From Erpobdella octoculata (Eukaryota > Annelida > Clitellata > Hirudinida > Erpobdellidae), in assembly GCA_963978895.1 (NCBI GenBank), contig OZ022240.1, positions 40,799,768 through 40,863,767 of the forward strand: a stretch of DNA of 64,000 nt, in the 5' to 3' direction. Shown piece by piece: positions 57,979-64,000 of the stretch (position 1 is its first letter; each line of letters opens with the position of its first letter). Both the position numbers and the translations under genes were made by a program. The notes below the pieces were generated by a model. That model saw nothing but the letters and a program-made list of their open reading frames with translations, searched no databases and was not told the DNA's origin.

Positions 57979-58013
<35 letters not shown>

Positions 58014-61000
58014 TTTTCCTGATTTTGATTGGTAAGAATGTAAATATTATTTTGTGCATGAATTTTGAGAAACTAGACAGTGTGTTATAAAGTTGAGTGT
58101 TCGAGAAGAAAAATAAAAGTTTAAAGAGACGTGCTGCAGAGAGAAATTGGAATTTACAAAAGATTTGTTAGAACCGTGCGAAATTCTACAAAGTGAGAGA
58201 ATTCAGTTTTATTTGAGTCCAGTTAAAAGATTTATTTTTCAAGGGAGAATAATTAAGTTAAAATAAATTCGAGAAATATTGTGATATAAATAACTTCGAC
58301 TTTAACGTTACGAATCGCTAGAAAGCATATTCCTCTACGTTTACAGTAACATAACGATTACAGCGGTACGTGGGAAACGTGACAAGCTGTGTAAGATGCC
58401 AGATATGGGCAATTGTTGCCACGCCACCACCCACGTCGATTAGAGCATATTTTGTGTGAGAGAAATTAAAATCGCCATAGAGCAACATAAATGAGCAGCT
58501 CAAGACGGAAAGTGAGCTACGAGCTGTTGTAACTGAAGCAATACATTGTGTGAAATAGTCGTCGTTCAAGTCATGAGGGCGATGTAAACAACCAACGAGG
58601 AAAGTTTCTCCACCGAAACAAATGACTCGCCAGACTTGTTCAATAGCTTGAGAGTTGAGCTGAGGAATTCCGGTCTCACTGGTCACAACTTTATCCACAA
58701 CGTAGATCGCAACACCTCCTCCAGCGCTCCTCTCTCTGTCTTTACGGTGCAGTTGATAGCCAGCTATGGAAGTGTCTGAGGATTCGTTAAACCATGTTTC
58801 CACAAAAAACATGACATGTGCTCTAACCGATTGGTTGAGGGCTGCTATTCTTGCTGTTAGCTCATCGCGTTTATCTTTATTGAGCGAGCATGGGCTGTTA
58901 GATAAAAACCGAAAGTGATTTAGAGACGAGGTAGGTGAAGAGGATTTGGGCTGGCTTTTCTTGTTGGGGTGACGCATTCTCTGTGGCCTTTGCAAGAGTG
59001 AATTATTGGGCCTTCTTGAATTTGTTCAGTTGATTGCCACGGATGCCGTATCGAAAGGGCGAATCATTACCAAGTTGAGCATTGAGTTTGTTTCTTTCTT
59101 GCCTCAACTGGTAGTCTAATTGTCTTTCTGCCTCTGTTAAATTCTGGCTGATATAAACGGCCTTGTACGTACTGTTGCTTCTCAAACCTTTAGCTGCCAA
59201 GAACGTCGGGTTTCTGAGACTTGCATCAGTTAGTTCCACGAGGATTGGGCCCGGTTTTGCTTGATCTTTGGATCTTAATCTCTTTATGCATACTGGTTTT
59301 ACATCAGACTTGCCGATTGAACAAAAAAGATCTTTTACAAACTTTTCGTCTTCAGATCTTTTGTCAACTTGCACTGCACACGACGGTTCCGGAACTCCGT
59401 AAACGATAACATTTTTTTCCTTTTCTCTCTATCATTCAGTTCATTAATGGAAGCATTCACGACTACTAACTGCGCAGCTGGCTGTTTTGATTTTCCGCCA
59501 CCTGATTTAACTACCTGAACCCAATCGTTATCGATAGTCGGAGGTTGCAATGATGATTTTGCTGCTGTTAATTCGGTGGTCAGCTTCTTGATTACAGTTA
59601 AATTGTCTTTATCTTTGGTCTCTAGGAGCGTGACTCGCTCGGACAGCGATAAAACCAGAGAAGAAATCTTGCCGCACCACTCATGAAGAACCTTTGAGGA
59701 TAATGAGTGGTTACCTTGACCGAGACTCAGCCAGTTTTTTTCCAACAGAAATTCTGTATCCATGTTGAATATGTTGATGCGTAGTGCCACCAATGTTTAT
59801 TGTTATATTTAACATTTTAAACATATGGTTAGTAATTATTGTTTACTTTAATTTAAAAGTTTACAACTCAGTTGAATGTACGGTCGGACATGAAATGTCC
59901 GGATACCGAAATATAAAAAAACTAAATCACATCAAAATCACCCGTGTAACAGCTAATTAAAAAAAATACTTGTTCGGTTTCCTTGATATCAATAACAATA
60001 TATTTTTTTTCATACTGCTCTTCTGATGATAATATTAAACATATTAAGCAGTTTCCTTTCATAAATTCTTGGAAAATTATTTCTAAATTGATATCTGACA
60101 AATCAGTTCTAAAAGGTATCCATCCTGCGAAATTCATTATTTCGGTTATCTGAATAAGAATTTTAATAAAGTTTGTTAAACTTTTCAATAGAAACACTAA
60201 TTAAGTGAAAAAATAAAATTATACGTTTCAATACAAAATGGTTAATATGAAAATTTGGTAAACTAAAAAAAGTTGATTTCTTATGTAAAAAAAAATTAGG
60301 CACATTTACTTCAAAATAATTCTCTTTATAACAATCAATCGTTTCAAGAACTTTTACGTAAGCCTTTTCAAATATTGACAACCAATATTCATTTGGCATT
60401 CTAGTGAATCCACAAAGTAAGTTTAAATTTTTATCAACAGGAAAAAAATCTCCAATTTTAACCTGAATTGAAAAATGGTTGACAACATTTGTAAAAACCC
60501 ATTTTTACAATTTAAATAAAATCTAAACAATATTTATATATTTCAATAATGTAAAATTAGTACGTTTTTAAATTCTCCTCTGAAATAAAGTTCAACCATA
60601 TATTCTCCTGATGGATTGTATATTATTTCGCCATTTCCATTTTGTGGATGAATAAGACTGATTTAATAAATTTAACTTTATTAATACACGGTGGATGTAA
60701 TACTTAATTTTACAATTCATTGTATTAATATTAATTACTTTGTAATTATTTTTTTATTGAATTTCAATTCATATTGAATACAAACAGCAATAGGAACATA
60801 AAGATATTCATCCTGGAGAAGATTCTAGAAAATGTAACGAATGTTAGCATATGTTTTAAAATATGTTTAATTATACCACACAACGCAATTTTACGAGAAC
60901 TAAACTGACAGAAAAAAAACAATTTATTTAAGGTTTGCTCAAATTTTCAAATTAATGCATAATAAATTAACAAAGAGTTGTACTTACATGAGAAATTTCC

Positions 61001-64000
61001 AATTTTGTTATATTTTTGTCACGTACAATATTGCTGAGCCTCATATAAGCAACTTTTTTTTCTTCAAGATCACCATGACAATATAGATATTTTTCTATGT
61101 AACTTAATGATATATGGAAACTAATTTTATTAACCAAATTAAGCAGACAATTTATTAAATTAACTAATTATTAGCAATTTGTAACTGAAAATTACAATTT
61201 TCTTATAATTAAAATTATTTGTAGACGCATTATGACTATATAGATATTTATTTTTATCAATAACAAATTTATAAAATGAATTAATTATATAAAGTGAACA
61301 TTAATATTTAAAATAACTAATTGATAACTTATTAATAACTAATTACAATAACCAATTAAAAACATCTTGTTACAAAAAAACAGCTATTATTAAATGTGTT
61401 TTCACTAAAAATAATCAACTTAGAAATTAAGTTTGTTTTATAGTTTTTTAGTTTTTGATTGTTTGTTGAATTGTTTATATAGTTTGAGTTAATTTATTTA
61501 AAAAAAATTTAGAAGCGTAATAAAACCTTGAGTCGAATTCTTCTAAGTAGTATTTTTCTTCTTCGATGAACCAAGTTGATTGTGGGTTTCGACTTGAAGA
61601 AATAGTAATTAACAAGAAAAAAAATTAATCCAACTAGAAATAAATGTTTAAAATAAACAAAATTAAGACACTAACTTTTATTAAAACTGATTTTATTTAT
61701 TGATTAATTTTAAACAAGATTTATAAGAATTAAATACTATTTATTTATTTTTTTGATATAGAAGGATATTTTTATTTGTTTTTTTATTTCGTTATTTTTT
61801 TCTTTTTTACATTTCTATTTCACACATTGCTTTTTTATTTATCAATCATTTATTTAATAGAAACAAATATATAAACCAGTTGAATTTATTTAATCGACGA
61901 TTATTGCTTAAAAATAAATAAACATAAATCTACAATTAATTCAATTTTTATTTCAATGACTTTTTTATTTTAAATGCTTTAAATAATAATATTATTTTAT
62001 ATAATGTCAACACGTTTTAAATAGTAATAAAACGTTTACAACTCAGTTGAATGTACGGTCGGATATAAAATGTCCGGATACCGAAATATAAAAAAACTAA
62101 ATCACATCAAAATCACCCGTGTAACAGCTAATTAAAAAAAAATACTTGTTTGGTTTTCTTGATGTCAATAACAAAATGTTTTTTTGCATACTTCCTTTTT
62201 GTTAACTTATTAATAACTAATTAAAATAACCAACTAAAAGCTAATTAAAAACAACTTGTAACAAAAACAGCTATTACTAAATGTGTTTTTACTAAAAGTA
62301 ATCAACTTAGAAATTAAGTTTGTTTTCTAGTTTTTTAGTTTTTGATTGTTTATTAAATTTTTTATATAGTTTGAGTTGATTTATTTAAAAAAAAACTTAT
62401 TAATAACTAATTAAAATAACCAACTAAAAGCTAATTAAAAACAACTTGTAACAAAAACAGCTATTACTAAATGTGTTTTTACTAAAAGTAATCAACTTAG
62501 AAATTGAGTTTAATTTCTAGTTTTTTTTAATTTTTGATTGTTTATTGAATTGATTTTATAGTTTAAGTTGATTTAAAAAAAAAACAAATTTTAGAAGCTT
62601 AAATAAACTTAACAAGTTGAGTTCTTCTTCTGGGAGACACCAATACCTAATCAAGTTGAGTTCGTCTTCTTCTGGGGAAATACTAATTAACAAGAAAAAA
62701 AATTAATCCGACTTGAAATAAATGTTTAAAATAAACAAAATTAAGACACAAAATAAAAATATTTGTATTCATTCCAAACACAATAACTTTTATTAAAACT
62801 GAAACCAAAATATATTTGTGTTTTGTTTATTTGAATTCACTACTTAGTCGAATAAAAAAAAATTTGATCTAAAAAAAAACTGAAAAATTTACTGTGACTT
62901 TTTTTATGTCTTAGTTTAGAAAATATGTAAAACTAAAAATTGATAAATGTTTATTTATTTACATGAGATTAAAAACGGGTTGATGTCAAAAATAATAAAA
63001 GAACGTACTTTAACAATGGGTAATCTTGTTCATTTTCCAGGCTGACAAAATTAAAACTACAATTTTTAAAAATAATAAAAATTTGAAACTTGATTTTCAA
63101 AACATCAATAAACGACTGCTTACAATATACTAACAAATTTCATCACTTTGTAATAAATCACTGAAAAAAATGTTTGTAGCTTTTCCCATGTGTATATTGT
63201 TTTACTTGAGATTAAAAACGGGTTGATTTCAAAAATATTAAAAGAATGAGGCACTACTTCTCCAAAATAAGAAAAGTACATTTACAAATTTGTTTGTTTT
63301 TTAGTCGAGAAAAATGTAAAACTACAAGTTGAAAGAAAAACTTGAAGCATGAAATATATATTTTTTCAAAACATGAAGGATTGACTGCCTAAAGTTTACT
63401 GAATAAAAATCACTTAAAGGAAGTTTTGTAATTTTAGTTTTTTAGGAAAAGATTAAAAACGGGTTGATAAAAATAGTGTTATAATGACATATTATTGTGT
63501 GCAATATTAAAAACTGCTGTTACAATTGTTTTGTTAAAAGATTGATTATTTTTTTATAAAGTTTAATTTACTTGTTTGTTATTGTTATTTATAAGTATAT
63601 ACTAAATTAATAAATAAAACAAATCTCAACAATTATGTGATTGCGGTTTACCTGTGAATTATTCTATATTTATTTTTATTATTGTTTATTTGATGGCTCT
63701 TAAATTTGTTAAAATAACCTTGCTAAGTTTTTTCTTTTTTTTTTCCATTTTCTGAGACAGACCAGAAGTAAACATAATAGTAGAACAATCAGGATGACTG
63801 ATATAGTAGTCGCAATTAATACAGTTTCTAATTAAACAGTTTTAGTCTAATGTAAATTATTCTATTCCAAACAAAAACAACATTTGTGTAAAATTTATGA
63901 AATATTACTTTTGTTATTTTCGGAACCTTCATGTATTTCAGGATTTTCATGTATTTCAGAAGTTTCAGTTGGAAAAACAAAAATTTCAATTGGTGTAATT
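50589..64000 (-). CDS. Receptor gene 3: Ig-TM-calpain-like, 5' end beyond window (spliced, partial)
   Basis: Exons: 63909 onward (Ig3, stalk EIHENPEIHEG), 63719-63827 (TM), 63009-63041 (micro-exon), 60988-61102, 60739-60824, 60564-60657, 60310-60462, 59970-60149, 52488-52569, 52345-52429, 52142-52235, 52016-52073, 51491-51696, 51249-51334, 50967-51044, 50589-50856. Phases match gene 1 throughout. The first calpain exon uses an acceptor 8 nt further upstream, which compensates a 2-nt loss and keeps frame. The nucleophile position is again Glu (QDEYLYVPIAV), and the His-like position is Tyr (KKYIVIDIKE). The C-terminus is replaced after CDTIL by a basic tail of about 40 residues. The intron between 52569 and 59970 holds a LINE with a nested LTR element. 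Confidence 0.6.
51764..51809 (+). mobile_element. 46-bp insertion consisting only of a Helitron-like 3' end
   Basis: Genes 1 and 2 have GGATCCGGAATTTTGTT at 9189 and 25509. Here GGATCCGGA is followed by 46 bp (TAAAAAGCCTTTAAAATCCC and on to CCCAGCTAG) and then TTTTGTT. The inserted bases equal, in reverse, the end of the element at 42406-42454. A CCCGG/CCGGG hairpin and a CTAG end before T are present. Confidence 0.75.
53936..55205 (-). pseudogene. LINE ORF2, RT part, internally deleted
   Basis: Minus-strand frames give an EN-RT linker (SPSHKRFIWSKADYN), RT motif A (DFAKAFDRVPHKRLLHKL at about 54340-54290) and then, after a junction near 54245, HFNVEKCKIMHVGR and ERDLGVLVSDDLK from beyond the catalytic YADD box. 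The YADD-containing stretch is missing. The remaining C-terminus runs toward 53540. Several frame changes are present. Confidence 0.75.
55206..55795 (+). repeat. 5' LTR
   Basis: 590 bp, TGTAAGATGAAG to CTACGTTTACA. It begins with a short palindrome (AAGATGAAGATAATTCATCTT-like) and contains TA-rich and GTGTGTATG tracts and an AATAAA at about 55560. Open frames over it (IYIYIY type) are not genes. Confidence 0.95.
55796..55813 (+). promoter_or_regulatory. Primer-binding site
   Basis: TTGGTGACCCCGACATAT directly after the LTR. TGG plus a GC-rich stretch is the usual tRNA-complement form. I do not assign the tRNA. Confidence 0.75.
55891..57726 (+). CDS. gag-protease polyprotein with a remnant RNase H tail
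   Basis: This single intact frame has 611 codons. Residues 25-105 are a Glu/Arg/Lys-rich coiled coil. Residues 110-270 are a gag region of the SCAN/capsid-like type (FSEGDDIDAFLLRFE, HYLVRLDSHLRRWVDLA). A CCHC knuckle follows (CYNCHQTGHMARECR), and a retropepsin-like domain with LRDTGCTSIIV lies at about 390. The last 25 residues include GKENIGADFLSR, the typical end of a Gypsy RNase H. A large in-frame deletion therefore seems to have joined the protease side to the RNase H end, removing RT, most of RNase H and integrase while leaving an open frame. The intact frame and young LTRs suggest a recently active, trans-mobilised derivative. Confidence 0.85.
   Translation: MSDEKFIAMGQALGYSGEDLRNYVKELKDEERVRRLEEREEKKQEREEREKKTQEAKEERELQLQQAKEERELQLLREREQRQHELELKKLELEALTKKEPKVEVTKIPYPKFSEGDDIDAFLLRFESLAKANGHPQKDWGMLLGSLLSAKTLEVFGQLSDSQMQDYRTAKEALLRRFGKSAEDYRIMFRESMPETEETWEHYLVRLDSHLRRWVDLAGKQNLLFLFLKEQFFGKCPAGMVEYLLDKESIDVNELCLWVNKYSQAHPEKRLAKLDSNSRMGWNRGQSVSDAKMVEPRCYNCHQTGHMARECRQSSPSNPVLFQTRKETTTSAPCKDSGVVNACAAMVMEEKMDEVELKCGCIFPVIADGCLHSGEKFKLTRGFVNRKPVKVLRDTGCTSIIVKESLVHPRQMTGRTRPCVLIDGTVRVAPTAVVKIKTDWFRGTREVVCMKNLLCDLVLGNVEGVRGFDAMAAGKRFGRKPQKSASNYDSTQRNDQVKFGKSSANSELYQSKERNTSAISKVGNKVEAKVQALNPPKERPRLNLLPRGQHGGVGKVGKLNSAIFGDARPVDTARREIEIENKLKGNYFKGKENIGADFLSRKESDDVIKKH
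57742..57753 (+). promoter_or_regulatory. Polypurine tract
   Basis: GAAGAGGGGGGA just upstream of the 3' LTR, the plus-strand priming site for reverse transcription. Confidence 0.8.
57756..58345 (+). repeat. 3' LTR
   Basis: Second 590-bp copy, offset by exactly 2,550 bp from the first and identical to it wherever compared. It is followed by the GTAAC target duplication. Confidence 0.95.
58346..58995 (-). pseudogene. LINE ORF2 endonuclease part
   Basis: The minus-strand frame has an APE-type endonuclease order: HVMFFVETWFNESSDTSI (catalytic Glu), GGGVAIYVVDK, FLVGCLHRPHDLNDDYF and LLYGDFNFSHTKY (Asp/Asn box). The usual first Asn segment is weak. The frame is cut at 58345 by the LTR element and continues at 55205. 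Confidence 0.8.
59003..59793 (-). pseudogene. LINE ORF1
   Basis: Two overlapping frames cover it. The frame at 59793-59335 starts MVALRINIF and holds a coiled coil (LSERVTLLETKDKDNLTVIKK). The frame at 59374-59003 holds an RNA-binding-like segment with LTEAERQLDYQLRQERNKLN and FRYGIRGNQL, typical of CR1-clade ORF1 C-termini. A frameshift at about 59350-59400 separates them. The first codons overlap the flanking intron DNA, so the native start is uncertain. Confidence 0.7.
62211..62530. repeat. Direct duplication of about 190 bp in gene 3 intron
   Basis: The stretch from TTATTAATAACTAATTAAAA at about 62211 recurs at about 62398 with few changes. The first copy is the one shared with genes 1 and 2. 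Confidence 0.75.
63009..63041 (-). CDS. Gene 3 candidate micro-exon
   Basis: 33 nt between AG and GTACG encode LENEQDYPLL, identical in peptide to 17912-17944 of gene 1 despite changes in the surrounding intron. It holds a YPLL motif of the YxxL type used for endocytic sorting or as half an ITAM. It has the same phase 2-2. Confidence 0.55.
63719..63827 (-). CDS. Gene 3 transmembrane exon
   Basis: 109 nt, phase 1 in and 2 out, one codon shorter than gene 1. The hydrophobic segment starts LIATTISVILIV and is followed by RKWKKKRKN. It has the same possible short-tail read-through stop after the donor. Confidence 0.75.

Larger units (their letters stand above)
55206..58345 (+). mobile_element. 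Young non-autonomous LTR retrotransposon (gag-protease only)
   Basis: Two 590-bp LTRs (55206-55795 and 57756-58345) begin TG, end CA and read identically wherever I compared them, including TA microsatellite tracts. The element is flanked by a 5-bp target duplication GTAAC (55201-55205, 58346-58350). The internal region is only 1,960 bp and encodes gag and protease but no RT or integrase, so it must be mobilised in trans. It is inserted in the LINE ORF2 endonuclease region, opposite to the LINE's strand. Confidence 0.92.
53370..59782 (-). mobile_element. CR1-like LINE in gene 3 intron (with nested LTR element)
   Basis: Genes 1 and 2 read CATTTAACAAAGTGCCACCA at 10764 and 27076. Here CATTTAACA (to 53369) and AGTGCCACCA (from 59783) are separated by this insert. 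On the minus strand it runs from ORF1 (59793) through an endonuclease to an RT C-terminus and ends in a short GAATTT microsatellite (53371-53389), as CR1/L2 elements do. Without the nested element it is about 3.27 kb. Frameshifts and an RT deletion show that it is dead. Confidence 0.85.

Overview
This is an AT-rich, intron-rich animal (metazoan, probably invertebrate) window. It has spliced multi-exon genes, immunoglobulin (Ig) domains, LTR and CR1-like retrotransposons, a Mutator-like DNA transposon, Helitron-like ends and long (TA)n arrays. I cannot place the species from sequence alone. Almost all large ORFs belong to mobile elements. The host genes are cut into small exons, and I assembled them by comparing diverged tandem copies, splice sites and reading phase.

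The backbone is a tandem array of one receptor-like gene family, all on the minus strand. Gene 0 shows only its signal-peptide exon (37-103). Gene 1 is complete (8201-21822). Gene 2 is complete in extent but frameshifted in one exon (24472-46888). Gene 3 lacks its 5' end, which lies beyond the window (50589-64000). The exons join in phase from ATG to stop. The predicted product is a signal peptide, three Ig-like domains, a short stalk, one transmembrane helix, a basic juxtamembrane segment, an optional set of 24-33 nt micro-exons, a calpain-like core whose catalytic Cys position is Glu, and a C-terminal beta-rich region. I know of no described protein with this architecture. The Ig half and the calpain half are joined by inference from phase and conserved order, not by transcript data.

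The rest is mobile DNA. A degraded Gypsy-type element with Copia-like domain order (gag-PR-IN-RT-RH, Gmr1-like) lies at about 0.5-6.7 kb, and its gag is split by a 1.2-kb insert. An 11.5-kb insertion block in a gene 2 intron (about 33.9-45.3 kb) holds (TA)n arrays, a PHD-FLYWCH-MULE transposon with inverted 21-bp repeat arrays, two Helitron-like repeats and a MITE. A CR1-like LINE (53370-59782) sits in a gene 3 intron. A very young non-autonomous LTR element (55206-58345) with matching LTRs and a 5-bp target duplication is nested inside it. Diverged copies of the same intron or intergenic DNA in this window provide empty sites that fix several insertion boundaries to the base.
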